A program made the position numbers and the translations under genes. The notes under the pieces were generated by a model. It did no database searches. It had not been told where the DNA came from and saw only the letters and a program-made list of their open reading frames with translations. A stretch of DNA of 64,000 nucleotides from Isoetes taiwanensis (Eukaryota; Streptophyta; Lycopodiopsida; Isoetales; Isoetaceae), in NCBI GenBank assembly GCA_021234155.1, contig JAJEKV010000053.1, positions 7,147,424-7,211,423 of the forward strand, read 5' to 3'. This document shows positions 48,476 through 60,263 of the stretch, one piece after another; within the stretch, counting starts at the first letter, position 1, and the number at the start of each line of letters is the position of its first letter.

Positions 48476-48850
48476 CCCTTTTAATTTGAGTTGTTTTTGA
48501 AGGTGGAAGTGAGTTGAAGCCCAAAATCTTTATTGCATTTTGACCACTTTTTTGGCCAAGAATCTTAAATTTTAAAATGAGGCTTCGTTTGGAAGTTGAA
48601 GCAAAAGTTGGAACTCGAAATCAATATTGCTTTTTTTTTTATTATTATTATTATTAATGATGTTGGTTGCTCATGTAGATGTTTACACTGCCTAAGTTAA
48701 TAAATGCATAGCTTTTTGTATTATTTGCCCATAAAAATAACTGCATATGGGGTTGAAACATTAGGACTTGGGCTACATGTGACCATGTATTTGCATATTT
48801 CGTATAATTGCATGCTTTAGGGTTGAGAGCCTTTGGACGAAAACAAGGAA
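48476..48850. other. 3' flank of the PP2C gene
   Basis: AT-rich, with a T run and an ATT microsatellite at about 48632-48657. No gene. Confidence 0.5.
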
Positions 48851-49435
48851 ATAATGAACTGAAGTCTCGTGTTGGAGCCACGGCCAGAGTATGGCTCTGG
48901 CCAAGTCATGATCCGTGCATAGCTGGAAAGGTTCTTGAAACCGGTATTAGTTCTGACAGTGGAGTAGAAGTGAGAATGGTGTTCTTTAGATTAAGAACTG
49001 ACGGTAGCACTCTTGCCATAGCATATAAGCAGATTTGATGTCTCATATGCGACACTATGATGTTGGCGACCCCTTTGCTTATGCTGTAGCTTATACTGGT
49101 CTGCAAGAATTGAAGCATGAGGAAGAAGGGGGACCTCAATATGGCTACTAGGAAAAGATTGGCTGAGGAGAAGAAGAATTCTAGCAGTAAGAGGAAATTG
49201 TTTGATTTCCACAAGAAGTTAACTATGTCTGGATCTGAAAAGGCTGTTGATCCAGTAGCTAATGAAGGTCCTGGGAACAAGAAGGATGACCATGGTGGTT
49301 CAGCAATTGCACCTGCTGCAGTAACGACTATGGGAGCTGCTACTCCAATATATGAGGTCCTTGGATCCCCCAACTCCAAACAGAATGATGAAGGAAGAAA
49401 TTATGGTGACATCGAGCCTATAACTCAGGTTTGAT
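48850..49435 (+). pseudogene. Putative first coding part of the reverse-transcriptase element
   Basis: Two short frames: 48853-49038 (RVWLWPSHDPCIAGKVLETG and VEVRMVFFRLRTDGSTLAIA) and 49117-49434 (Lys/Ser-rich start, KRLAEEKKNSSSKRKLFDFH). I do not recognise a domain. Assignment to the element downstream is by position only. Confidence 0.3.
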
Positions 49436-50940
49436 CATGGGCTTTTTTTGATAGAATATTTGTTGTTCTACCTGTTTTTCTATGAAAGTCTTGCTAGATC
49501 TACAAATGATATGGGCTTGGATCTGGCCTAATGAACAAATGCCTACATAATTCTTGTTATCTAATGATGATTTTCATGCTTACATTATGATTTGCAGATA
49601 AGCATTTCGGCCTGTATAAACATAAGGACAGGAGTTTATTTGAGTTAGTGTAGGTGGATACTGAAAAAAATCTAATGTCTACTGGTTTTTATGCTTAGAC
49701 TTGATGAAAGCTTACACTGAACCTGACACTGAATCTATTTATGAACACTTATTTGCATGATTTAAACTGTGTCCCAGCCCATTTCATTAAATAATTTCCT
49801 TTAATGCTTCTTATGCTTTGATTGGAATTATGACATAATGTCATGCAGATCTGCACAATAATGACAGGAAGATAGGTCTATAGTTTTAAGTGGTTCACAT
49901 TAAGCTAAGTATGTGGGGCAAAGGCATATTTCTAGTTTATTGAAAGATTAACATAAGAACTGCTTTATGTCTGGGATTCTTCATGACTAAGATACATTTT
50001 CTGGAAATTTTAGAATTGATTTTGGGATCCGATATGCCTGCTAATCTTTGGAAGGGTGGCTGATTATCAGGCATCATTACTAGACCTAAGGGGTGAATAC
50101 TTTAGATATCATAAGCTGAATCCTGCATGTGCATATGGCATACTCAATGCATAATAATTTAATTTCATGAAGATTCTGCATGCAGGACTAACTTTATGGA
50201 TATTTCTTAGGTTCTTTATTGCTTCAAAGGATGATTTACAATCTTTGCTGTTTGTAATCTAGGCTGGAATAACAGTGTGATCACGGGCCTCTCCTTTGTG
50301 TTAAAATGACTTAGTATTTATGTAGGGCAGTAGGATCTTATGTTTAAATGCTTCTGCTGCCTAATTATGATGATGACCTTACCCAATGAAATGCTTGTAC
50401 TAAACAAGTAGGATGAAGGGCTATAAACCTATAGGATCTTATGACACCTGCTACCCTAAACATTGCAACCATGACTAATGCTTGTTTTTGTTTCTTTGGG
50501 TGCAGGTAACAGGATCCTATACTCCCTACTTTGTTTTTTCAAATTATGGAAGTATGTCAAAGATCTGGAATTTCTTCATTTCAAATAAGATCATGACTTG
50601 TTTTGAGGATTATATTGTTCACAAAGGACTACTTGTACTTTGGTATTGTATTCTTTATTGGTTTAAGTTTTGAACATATCAACTTGATCGATTGTAAGGT
50701 AAAAGTTCTTTTATAAAGAAGTCTATTTTTTCTGGATTAATTATGTAATCAGATTAAGGCCTTTTGTTGTAGTCACCTAATCAACGAAAGGACTGCCTAT
50801 TGAATCCCTTATTTTCTTGTAAAGATCTTAATGGATTAAAGTCTGTTGTACAGATTTAAAGGTTTTTTGTTTTTACTTCAGTATATTGGTTATACCAATA
50901 TCCTTAATCTTGATTACTTTTGACTGTAGGTGATATTATG
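49436..50940. other. Non-coding stretch inside or beside the reverse-transcriptase element
   Basis: AT-rich, no domain. The phrase ATTTGCAGATAAGCATTTCG and similar sites could be splice acceptors, which would make this a large intron. Confidence 0.35.
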
Positions 50941-50944
50941 CTGA

Positions 50945-52435
50945 ACTAACTCATTATGTTGATGATTATGAGGAACCTGCAATTGTATCTGAAATGGACA
51001 AGAACAATCACTGGATTAAGGAGTTGATTGCACTCAACTATCATATCTGCAACATTGACAGCCCGAATATTGCTGTACAAACCATACTTGGTTGCATCAA
51101 AGCTTCAATGGATGGTTCAAGGTTTATCAACTTATGAAAGCAGTAAATTTTCAGTTCTCCAAATGCAAGGATATTGTTACCAATGTCTATGACAACATGA
51201 ATAATGTGTTGTATGAACGCACATGTTTAGAAGATGAGCTTGCTAAGAAGTTCATGATTGGACTAACTGCACTTGAGAATGCTAATGATATTGTCCTTAC
51301 CTTTGATGACAAGAAAGGAAATATCAACATTACTGAAGAACCCGACAAAGACAAACCTAATGGGTGCTTATTTTCTGATGAAGATCTGTTGGAGGATGTA
51401 TCACAAAACCCTGAAGTGCAAGACCATGCTGATGGTGCAGTTAATTCTGAAATTGCCAGTGAGGAGGTACCAAATTTGACACTCGGCAACTCTGCCTGTT
51501 TTCCCATTCTTATTGAACAATCTGTTGAAGCATACTCTGCTGTGTACTCTTATGCAATTTGGGAAAGTCAGAATTTCGGAGCCATTGCTCCTTTGAGTTT
51601 GGATACACTAATGGCACTATCTGGGGTCACTAAGGAAGATATTAAAGATGCAAAAGTGGCTGCTTCTAGACTGGATAAGGTCTTTAATAAACTTGAAGTT
51701 GACTTGCCTTTTAAGATGGATTTTTTTGGACTCATATGTACCAAAAATACCAATATTCAGCTGGGTCAAAAAGGCCATATGGCCTTTCCAAACTTGGAAA
51801 GGGATGATTTCTACCTCAAGCGTATTTTTAGGACTCATTGTCCTTACTTCAAATGCAAATGTGAGAAAAACAGGTTTCCTAAGAGAAAGGATGAATGTAG
51901 CTGTGGTATAATTTGGTTTGACCATGGCATATGGTACCTGATCAATCATATGGAAGAACTTTTACCAGAGTCTACACCTATTATGAAAATGGTAACTTTG
52001 TCCAAACTCCTAAATCAGGAATTAAAGCCTGCTGTTATTGCTTTTGCAGCCTATCTGGAGGTACGGAAAATTATGCTTGATATGACCATTGCATATGCTG
52101 AGAACCCTGAAAAGAATCTCAAGATTATGTTTGGCAACAACAAGCTGGCAGACATAGCAGAAAAAACTATAAAGCCTCTTACCTTTCTCTCCATGCAGGC
52201 TCCAAATAAAAGGACAGGTTATGCACAAAAGGCACTTTTTGTCAGCAAAAAAGAAGCCAAGATATATAAGGTCAATGCAAAACTGGCACCTAGGGTTGAA
52301 CATGATCCTAAAGTGATCAGCAAAAGTGTGAAGACTGCTATCAAAGATACAACTGATATTAGTATGGAGGCTGCTGCTATTGTTTCTTTGGATGATCAAG
52401 ATCACAATATAGAGATTGTGCCTGATACACAATAA
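50945..52435 (+). pseudogene. Unknown ORF of the retroelement, 447 residues plus a frameshifted front part
   Basis: The long frame 51092-52435 is preceded in another frame by VDDYEEPAIVSEMDKNNHWI (50970-51125), so the two are joined by a shift or intron. Features: a zinc-finger-like cluster CPYFKCKCEKNRFPKRKDEC then SC, followed by GIIWFDHGIWYLINHMEELL, and a Lys-rich tail. I do not recognise the family. It lies 200 bp before the reverse transcriptase on the same strand and is probably its partner ORF. Confidence 0.45.
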
Positions 52436-52639
52436 ACTGATATGTTTCTGAATTTTTGTTAACAAAGGAGCTATTATTAGCAAGAATCCTTTGTTTTTCA
52501 TGCGGATATATAAATACATATTTTACTTCATTGGCCATTTGGCTCAGATTGTATTTAATCTACTGTTTCTTTATGTATTTATGCAATGGGATTATTCCTA
52601 ATACAAAATATTTTCTGTAGGTAGTAAACTACAGGAGCA

Positions 52640-54040
52640 GGACCATAATCAAAGGGGCTAATAAAAAACGCCATCTGGTAAGCCATATTAAAGAAGAGGA
52701 AAAACACATTGTTCACTTTACTTTCTTCAATAAAGCATTGGAGAAATTTAATATTAGAAGGTTGTTTCATATTGGGCTCTTTGAATGTCTTCAAGAAAGA
52801 GGTATTGAACTGCTGGAAAAAACCACATTTTCGTGGAAGTATATTGATAACATTAAGGACAAAGTGTATAAGCCTTATTCAATTTTTGCAGAACAGAGAA
52901 AAACAAAATGTCCTTGTAATAATCCAAATTTAAAAAGATTCATTGACCCCAGGATTGGACACGTACGCACCATTGATCTGGATATTGTTCATTGTCCAAA
53001 ACTGAGAAAAGCCTTTGCTAATGGGCTTAATCACATTCCTGATCACTCATTCAATGTCAACCAGTTTATGACTGAATTCACAACTACCTGTAAACAGTTC
53101 TTCAATGTGCACAAATTTGAGTTATTGGATTTATATGAAGAAGATATTTTCAATATCATACAGGTGCTTACACAGTATGCTCACATGGATATTGTGGAAT
53201 TCATGAGCAAAATGACTGCTAAAAGATACTTATGGAATGATCTAGATGTCATCAAAAATATCAGATGGTTGAATGATAACCTATTTGTGGCAGGACTTGA
53301 TAAAGCCTCAAACAATGCAGCTTTCATCTGCCAAAAACATATACATGATATGACACTGATCCGGCTTGAAAGCAATGATTTTGAAAAATGCTTACAGTCT
53401 GCTGAAGATGTGAAACATGAGTGTAAAAAAGAAATAGCCAAGTTTATGTCTTCAGATGTTGCACCAGCAGAAAATCTGCCATACTTAATGGCTTCATATA
53501 AAGCTCATAAAGGCGAGTACCGTTGGCTGACGAATGCACATGATACTATATTTTCTGATTTAGCAGCTCTCATTACTGCTATCTTGAACAACTATATTGA
53601 AATTTGGCCTAATATTTGCCATACTGCCACTGCCAAATACAGACTATGGAGTAATAAGCCTATTAATGCTTGCTGGATGGTTAACTCCATGTACGATGTG
53701 ATTCTTAACCTACCACAGAAAATTCATGATGTTTATTCGGCTGATATAACTAGCAACTAGATGTTATGAAAACATACCAATTTATGGGCAGGATGGTATC
53801 CTTGAAATCATGGATGACATTACAGATTTGGTATGGGATTATATGCGAGACAATAACCATCTCTTTGAGTTGCTGTTTAAATTAAAAATGGGCAAATATA
53901 TGGTCAAATGGGTTAGATCACATCTTGATAAGGAATATGTCAGCTGGAAGATGGTTACAAGAAAGCAAGTTAAAGATATGAACAATTGGCTAGTTTCCCA
54001 TTGTTACTTACAAATGGGAAAAGGGATCTGGAAGCAAATC
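52640..54040 (+). pseudogene. Reverse transcriptase, truncated
   Basis: The frame 52738-53760 continues in another frame 53759-54036. Motifs: CPCNNPNLKRF and DPRIGHVRTIDLDIVHCPKL, FVAGLDKASNNAAFICQKHI, LPYLMASYKAHKGEYRWLTN (the conserved PK.HK..R.I region), ADIT(T)RCYENIPIYG (motif A with Asp) and SHCYLQMGKGIWKQIP, which should lead into the GIPMG motif. It stops there because another repeat begins at about 54036. The YADD-type motif C is therefore missing. The family is a eukaryotic RT of the GHVxTGDLNII type, perhaps Penelope-like; I am not certain of the clade. A 4-bp duplication at about 53755 breaks the frame at motif A. Confidence 0.6.
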
Positions 54041-57000
54041 CCATCGATCCGAGCCATCGGATCGCCATTCTGGGAAGGGACGAGCGCCTATATTAGGCCA
54101 TTTCTGTTCTGGCTCGATTATCGGCGTCTTCTCACAGCAGCTCTTCTTATCCTCTCGTAGCTTCCCTCCCTTCCCGCCCTGTTCACGGTGGCGCATGCGT
54201 CTTTTTCATTTGTATTTTTTTGTTGTTCATGCCTGTGAGTGTTGCTATTCTTATATTATGCTGTTTATTTCCACCTCGAGGGTGATGCATATTTTTACAT
54301 AATGGTTCTCCACCCGCTGGGTGATGCTATCTTTTTCTGTTATGTTCTTTTTTCCTCTGTTTTCATTTTTGGACCTTCTTGGTGCAGCTTGTGCTATTTA
54401 TTTTCTCTGACCATTTACGGGTGTTCTTTTTGGGAGTTTTGTTGGTATTGCTTGCAGGATTCCGCCGTTTTCTGCCGTCTGCTGGGGTCTTGCTCTATTT
54501 CTGTTCGCCATCACCCCTCTCCTTTGGTTCTCCATGGATACATGCGGGGGAGGCTTTTGCCGTTTGCTGGGGTCGTGCTCTATTTTGCGTTCGCCATCAA
54601 CTCGTTTTGCTGGGGTCGTGCTCTATTTGCGTTCGCCATCAACTCGTTTCTCTCCGTTCTCCAGGCAACACATTCAAGGTTGTTGGCGACCATTTCTCAT
54701 TAGGGTTTTCCTCGAAAACCCGAAAGGGCGGGGTTTTTTATCCCGATGAGAAGTTGTCGCCATTACCCTTTTATTTTGCCTTGGCACATTTCTTTTTAGG
54801 GGGTAGTCCGATATTGTTCCTATGGTCGGCTATCCCCTCTCTCTCCCTAGTTTTCCACACATTGTATACTGCTGCTGTGATGAATGACAAGCCTATCTAT
54901 CTATCTCTCAGTTGTCCCTTGCTTTCTTGCCTATCCTCCCTGCCTATCCTCGATACTTCAGCATCATTTCAACCCATCCGACCTTCATCCCCTCCTGCTT
55001 TTCTTCCTATCCAAATCCATTTTCTTTCTGATTCATTTTCGTTTCTGATGATGCATGCTATTTCATGTGCACAAACTACTATCTGGCATGCTCGGATGTT
55101 CCTCGAGCTGACTTTTCATACCGTGTTTTTGAAGATCCTTTTCTGGTTTGCTGGTGTTTTTTTGTGGATTAGTTTCCTTGGGGCTCTGCTCATGCATGGA
55201 TGGAGGTTTCGATTATTGGTATGGGTTTTCTTGGTTTTGCTATTGATACATGCAGTTGGCTATGGAGCAGCACAAATCTTGGTGCATCTGCGGAATCGAA
55301 TCTTTCCATGGAAGATGGCAGATTATACAATTGGTTTTGCAGCACAAGGGTTTTCAATGCCGCTCTGGATTCGGCTGTGTGAAATCATTCGAGCATGCTC
55401 TCTAACTTCGTTTCCTTCTTTTTTCTTATCCTCTCTTACAGACTTGTCGGGGATCGGCATAGCCGAGGCGGTTCCGGCCATTTGGTTGCTGACCCCCATG
55501 TCGTGGTTTTATTCTGACCTCTTCTTCTCGCCCATTGTCCTGCCTTTATTTTACAAACTGGAAAATCATGCGATCAAGGGCCCGAATCTGGAGTGGATGT
55601 GGTCATTTGGAGCATTAGGCGGAGTGTTGATCTTTTCGCCGTTCTTTGGTCCGCCCCTCTTGGGACCGCCGTATTTCTCTGTCTTGTAGCAGATCGACTG
55701 TGAGCAAACAGGTTGCAGCCTTTTCCTTATATCCTTTTCCTGCCTTCACTCCCTAAGCCGATCTGCCTGGCCGATTTCAGCTATTTAGGGTTGCCGCATG
55801 CCGCTAATTCCACCCAGCTCCACCAATCTCATTTTTTCTTGCCATAGTCTGTAGATGATAGTCTGTAGATGGTTCGCCCTTTTCTCTACAGCTTCAGGTC
55901 CAGCTGCTTCTTCCCTAGGGTTCTTTCTCACAACAGATATGCAGAAATGAGATTTTTATGTTCCTCATGGATGGATAACTCCTTGGGCAGGGCGTTGGCT
56001 GCCTTAGTGGTAGATGAAGGTTCGAACTCTGGTGATGATGCCCGTATTATCATTTTTCTGTTACATTCGAGCTTTGCACTTCATTTTAAACATTCTATTT
56101 TTCTGTTACATTCGAGGTTTGCACTTCATTTTAATGTTACATTCTAGGTTTGCACTTTTGTTGTTATACACGTTCACCATTTCATTTCAACTTCCAACTA
56201 CTTCCTAGGTTATTGTCAACCACCACATTAGTTAAGTCTGGCTTTACACCTTGGTAGTGTGTTAGTTCCCTTGTAAGTTGCTTTTGTTGTGGTCACTTTC
56301 ACCACTTAATTTCAACTTCCAACTACTTCCGAGGTTATTGTCAACCACCACATTTTTATTTTCTAAATCGACTTTTCAGTTCATTATGGCTTTACGCCTT
56401 TATAGTGTGTTAGTTCCCTTGTAAGTTGCTACACGTCACTTCTCTAGCCTCTTTTGCCATCCCAATGTCCGGCCTTGCCTTCTCCATGTCCCTGATCCGG
56501 CTAGCTTGTCCTTTCTCCTTTTGTTCATTTACCTTTGAGCTTACGTTCATCGCATATTTCTCTTTAATCATGGGGATTTGTATTGGTATTTACTTACGTG
56601 CTTGGCATCGCATCATTCAATTTCTTACTTATGGGTGGGTTTTCTAGCTTGGCACATACGGATAGACCTTACAAATGTGGTTTTCGTGATGTTTCCTATT
56701 TCTTTGCATTTTGCTCCCATGTTCATTTCATTTCGTAATCCTTAGCGTACTATTTTGGGGTCATCTGCTCTGTTTGAATATTTTCAAGGGCAATATTCTG
56801 CATGGTGTTGTAGTTTTGGACCTTGTATCCTGTATGTTTCTCTTTTTCCGGATTTCCCACAGAAAGATTTGAAATTTGTTTTGTTAAACTTGTTTCGCGT
56901 TTGTATGTTCCAATGTGGAACTTGTTTCGTGGCTCTGGGTTCGTCCATGTCTCTTAGCCTTTTATGTTTCCTTAGCTCACAATTTTTATATTGTTCAAGT

Positions 57001-57376
57001 CGTTTTATATTTTAGTTAGCTGCCTACATGATTATTTTCAACTATTGTTCATGGGGATTGGGTTTGATATTTGCATTTAATTATGGGTTTGGCATCTTTT
57101 TCTTCTCATTTGTGCTTATTGGGACTTTTGACTCTCCGATATGCATGATCATTTGCCTATATTCATTGGATCATCTCATTTATCTGGCGTTTGTTCCTCT
57201 TTTCAACATATTTCAATTCTTGTCATATGTACAATTTGGGTCTGAAAACAAACTTATACGTGCTCATATTTTGCCAATGTTCAATTTCTAATCTTGTGGT
57301 GCTCTTTTATTTTCTTCGGTTCCTTCTCATTTGTGCGTTTGAGGTTGAACACATTACTACGCAACACTCCTGGTAA
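54036..57376 (+). repeat. T-rich unknown repeat, left part, with many tandem duplications
   Basis: It begins with the head also seen inverted at 45.4-46.4 kb. Internal duplications: GCTGGGGTCGTGCTCTATTT with GCGTTCGCCATCAACTCGTT (three times, 54475-54650), TTTCTGTTACATTCGAGSTT (56050-56150) and a 125-bp unit (56170-56430). CACCCGCTGGGTGATGC-like palindromes occur at 54271-54328. The plus strand is very poor in A, so long hydrophobic frames arise by composition. I support no gene here. Confidence 0.6.
54685..54761 (+). ncRNA. Covarying hairpin, copy 2
   Basis: Arms GGCGACCATTTCTCAT and ATGAGAAGTTGTCGCC pair apart from one mismatch and one G-U. The loop is nearly identical to that of copy 1 (45576-45654, minus). 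Arm positions 2, 6, 12 and 16 differ between copies with matching changes on the other arm. Confidence 0.5.
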
Positions 57377-57381
57377 CTACT

Positions 57382-57970
57382 TGATATGATTATGGTAGCT
57401 CGGGGGAGTGGCCGTGAACGTTGGTCTTGGTGGACTAGCATGGGTGTGAGATTGGCGAAATAATGGCAAGGCAAGGCAGACATCCTGGCAAAGACATCTT
57501 ATCTTTGTAATAATATCCCTAAGATATTGTGATATTAATGGTTAAGTCTAATTAGGAGGAGCCGAAATAGGGAAAGGAATCGAGTCTTTTCTAAAGAAGG
57601 GCCAGCATCGACCCTTTTTAACAAAAGGGGCAACATCGAACTTTTAATTGGGAAAATAGCATCAGCGGAATTGCATCAACGGCCGATTCCTCAAAACCTG
57701 CGTTCGGATCCTTTTCTTCATAGCAGCTACTGTCGGATCAGCCTGATCGGAGTCCATTCCATAAGCCAGCCGATTTCCTATGCTGATAACTCAGATCCTT
57801 CCATGACGAATTGCCATTGACTTCTGCTTTGCCATTAATTTGTCAGATCTCAACACCGGTTGGCCCGGTTGGGTGGAGAACTGCCATAAATCGCCTTGTA
57901 TTGTGGAATTTCCTCTAGTTTCGGTGAACTAGAGCAGGATCTGGTAGAGCTATTGGTGTAGCTCATATCA
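57382..57970 (+). repeat. 5' LTR of the Gag-only element
   Basis: 589 bp. The first 32 bases share AGCTCGGGGGAGTGGCC with the LTR of the element at 5049-7409. Confidence 0.96.
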
Positions 57971-58012
57971 ATTGGTATCAGAGCCTGACAATTCTGCACT
58001 GGTAAAGCATCT

Positions 58013-59194
58013 ATGGCATCCAATTCAGGACAAACAGATGCAGAGACTTACTGGAAAGCAATTACCTCAGCTTATACTGCGGCAAACCAGATGGGAATTT
58101 CCATGCCTGAATCTCAAGAAGAGGCTATTAGGAAGCTAGAGCATCTGGCGATTGCACTGGGTTATGTAAGAGAGGAATTGTTGCAGAATATGAGAACCCA
58201 TGTACCTCCGCTACCTTCTGAACCTGCTCCCATAAATCCGCCTCCTCCCAATGAAGAAGAAATTCTTCCTGGCAAGAAGAATAAGTGCAAATGGTTAGAA
58301 AAGTCCGACATGCCTTCTTTCCGTGGATATCCCGCTAAGCCTACACAGGTTATCGGATTTCTGAGTACCTGGGAGTCGTTCTTGAAGAGAGTTGAAGCAA
58401 CGGAGGAAGAAAAGTTAGGCGCCATGGATATTTATTTAAAAGGCACTGCGCAGCTATGGTGGCAGGGAAGAAAGAGACTGGATCCAGTAATAAGTAATTG
58501 GGACGATTTTAGGAAGGAGTTTGAAGCGCACTACCTGCCTCCAGATTATTATCAAGTAATCCAAAGAGAATGGGATCATATTCAGCAAACAGAGAAGGAG
58601 ACTGTGAATGATTTCACTATGAAATTCAATCACTTGGCTGCGCAGATGAATAACATGGACGCTCAGGAATTGACAAGGAAGTACATCAACGGATTACGTA
58701 CAGATATCTTCAGCGAAGTTAGCTACTCCAGGCCCAAGGATTTACGAGATGCCATAATTTATGCATCTGCTGCTGAGTTGAAGATTAATCCGAAAGCAAA
58801 AAGAAGTTATGCATGGCAACCATACTCCAGCCCAGATGACGAGAAGGAGGGAAAACGAAAAAGGAAAAAAGAAGTAGAAGTGGAAACTCCCGAGAATGCA
58901 TCTGAGCAAAAGAAAGGAAGTATGGGTAAGTCCAGGGAAATACGTTGTTTCCGTTGCGGTGGAAATCACTATCAGAGGTATTGTCCTGAGAATAAAGCTG
59001 TTGTAAGGTCTGGATATCCTCCGCAGCCACGAAAAAGCATTGAAGGACAAATGCATAATGTTCACATAGAGGAAATAGACCCAGGTTTATACGAAGCTGA
59101 GAAGTTAAAAGAAGAGAAGAAAGCGGCTCACGTAGCGCATATGGAAGAAGAGAAAAACAAACTGACGATAGGTTATTTGTCTGGTAAAAAGTAG
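58013..59194 (+). CDS. Gag protein of the LTR element, 393 residues
   Basis: Intact frame starting MASNSGQTDAETYWKAITSA, 28 bp after the primer-binding site. A Retrotrans_gag domain covers about residues 115-270: GFLSTWESFLKRV, GTAQLWWQGRK, WDDFRKEFEAHYLPP, FTMKFNHLAAQM, RKYINGLRTDIFSEVSY. A Lys-rich region then precedes a zinc knuckle CFRCGGNHYQRYC, the Cx2Cx3Hx4C variant common in plant Ty3/gypsy Gag. Gag packages element RNA into virus-like particles in the cytoplasm. The C-terminus is charged and ends at a TAG, with no protease or RT in any frame afterwards. Residues 68-83 are Pro-rich (PPLPSEPAPINPPPPN). Confidence 0.93.
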   Translation: MASNSGQTDAETYWKAITSAYTAANQMGISMPESQEEAIRKLEHLAIALGYVREELLQNMRTHVPPLPSEPAPINPPPPNEEEILPGKKNKCKWLEKSDMPSFRGYPAKPTQVIGFLSTWESFLKRVEATEEEKLGAMDIYLKGTAQLWWQGRKRLDPVISNWDDFRKEFEAHYLPPDYYQVIQREWDHIQQTEKETVNDFTMKFNHLAAQMNNMDAQELTRKYINGLRTDIFSEVSYSRPKDLRDAIIYASAAELKINPKAKRSYAWQPYSSPDDEKEGKRKRKKEVEVETPENASEQKKGSMGKSREIRCFRCGGNHYQRYCPENKAVVRSGYPPQPRKSIEGQMHNVHIEEIDPGLYEAEKLKEEKKAAHVAHMEEEKNKLTIGYLSGKK

Positions 59195-59655
59195 TATGAT
59201 TAAGGATTCAGTTTAGAATTTAGATATTTTATATCTGAAATTGTTATATTTCTTTAAGATGATTGTTCAAGCCATTAATATAATACAAAATTATGGTTGG
59301 TGCCATAGTTGTAATCATTAATGGATGCATTTGCAATTCTAGATTGGTGTCTAAGCAAATTGCAATCAGTAGTTGGAGCTACTGGCAGAGGTTGGAGCCT
59401 CAATGAAATCCTTTAAAATTCTTATAAACTTGACCCAACTCTTGTTTTAGGAAGCTTAATTACATTAGAATAAATTTAGGATTTACTCTATCCAAACCTC
59501 TAGCCTTAACAAAAGCAGTCGTCATGAATAGTTGGTGCTATTTGTGAGATCATTACCTTAAACTTGAACCTAAAATGCATTGAGTTGGTGCTCAATTGGA
59601 TAAACTAAGTTGGTGCTTAATTTATTTATGGACACAACTGAGGTCAGTTGCCTTC
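59195..59655 (+). other. Non-coding 3' part of the Gag-only element
   Basis: Holds four or more copies of the phrase GTTGGTGCT/GTTGGTGCC (59296-59625) and nothing coding. Confidence 0.6.
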
Positions 59656-59669
59656 AAAAGGGGAGGAAT

Positions 59670-60258
59670 TGATATGATTATGGTAGCTCGGGGGAGTGGC
59701 CGTGAACGTTGGTCTTGGTGGACTAGCATGGGTGTGAGATTGGCGAAATAATGGCAAGGCAAGGCAGACATCCTGGCAAAGACATCTTATCTTTGTAATA
59801 ATATCCCTAAGATATTGTGATATTAATGGTTAAGTCTAATTAGGAGGAGCCGAAATAGGGAAAGGAATCGAGTCTTTTCTAAAGAAGGGCCAGCATCGAC
59901 CCTTTTTAACAAAAGGGGCAACATCGAACTTTTAATTGGGAAAATAGCATCAGCGGAATTGCATCAACGGCCGATTCCTCAAAACCTGCGTTCGGATCCT
60001 TTTCTTCATAGCAGCTACTGTCGGATCAGCCTGATCGGAGTCCATTCCATAAGCCAGCCGATTTCCTATGCTGATAACTCAGATCCTTCCATGACGAATT
60101 GCCATTGACTTCTGCTTTGCCATTAATTTGTCAGATCTCAACACCGGTTGGCCCGGTTGGGTGGAGAACTGCCATAAATCGCCTTGTATTGTGGAATTTC
60201 CTCTAGTTTCGGTGAACTAGAGCAGGATCTGGTAGAGCTATTGGTGTAGCTCATATCA
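59670..60258 (+). repeat. 3' LTR of the Gag-only element
   Basis: 589 bp. I see no difference from the 5' LTR on reading both through. Confidence 0.96.
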
Positions 60259-60263
60259 CTACT

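Larger units (their letters stand above)
57382..60258 (+). mobile_element. Young LTR retrotransposon coding only for Gag (TR-GAG type), 2877 bp
   Basis: LTRs 57382-57970 and 59670-60258 are both 589 bp and read as identical. They start TGATATGATT and end CTCATATCA. Target duplication CTACT lies at 57377-57381 and 60259-60263. The primer-binding site TGGTATCAGAGCC (57973-57985) fits initiator tRNA-Met. The polypurine tract AAAAGGGGAGGAAT is at 59656-59669. The interior has a single intact gag ORF and no pol, so movement must rely on enzymes from elsewhere. Confidence 0.96.

Noticed and set aside
54379-55689. 436-codon ORF as a membrane protein gene
   Set aside because: The T-rich, A-poor strand yields few stops and many Phe/Leu/Ser codons. 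There is no domain, no conserved motif and no splice context.
55990-56035. tRNA gene (AGTGGTAGA then GGTTCGAACTC)
   Set aside because: The box A-like and box B-like parts are only about 15 bp apart and no cloverleaf can be drawn; at best a SINE scrap.
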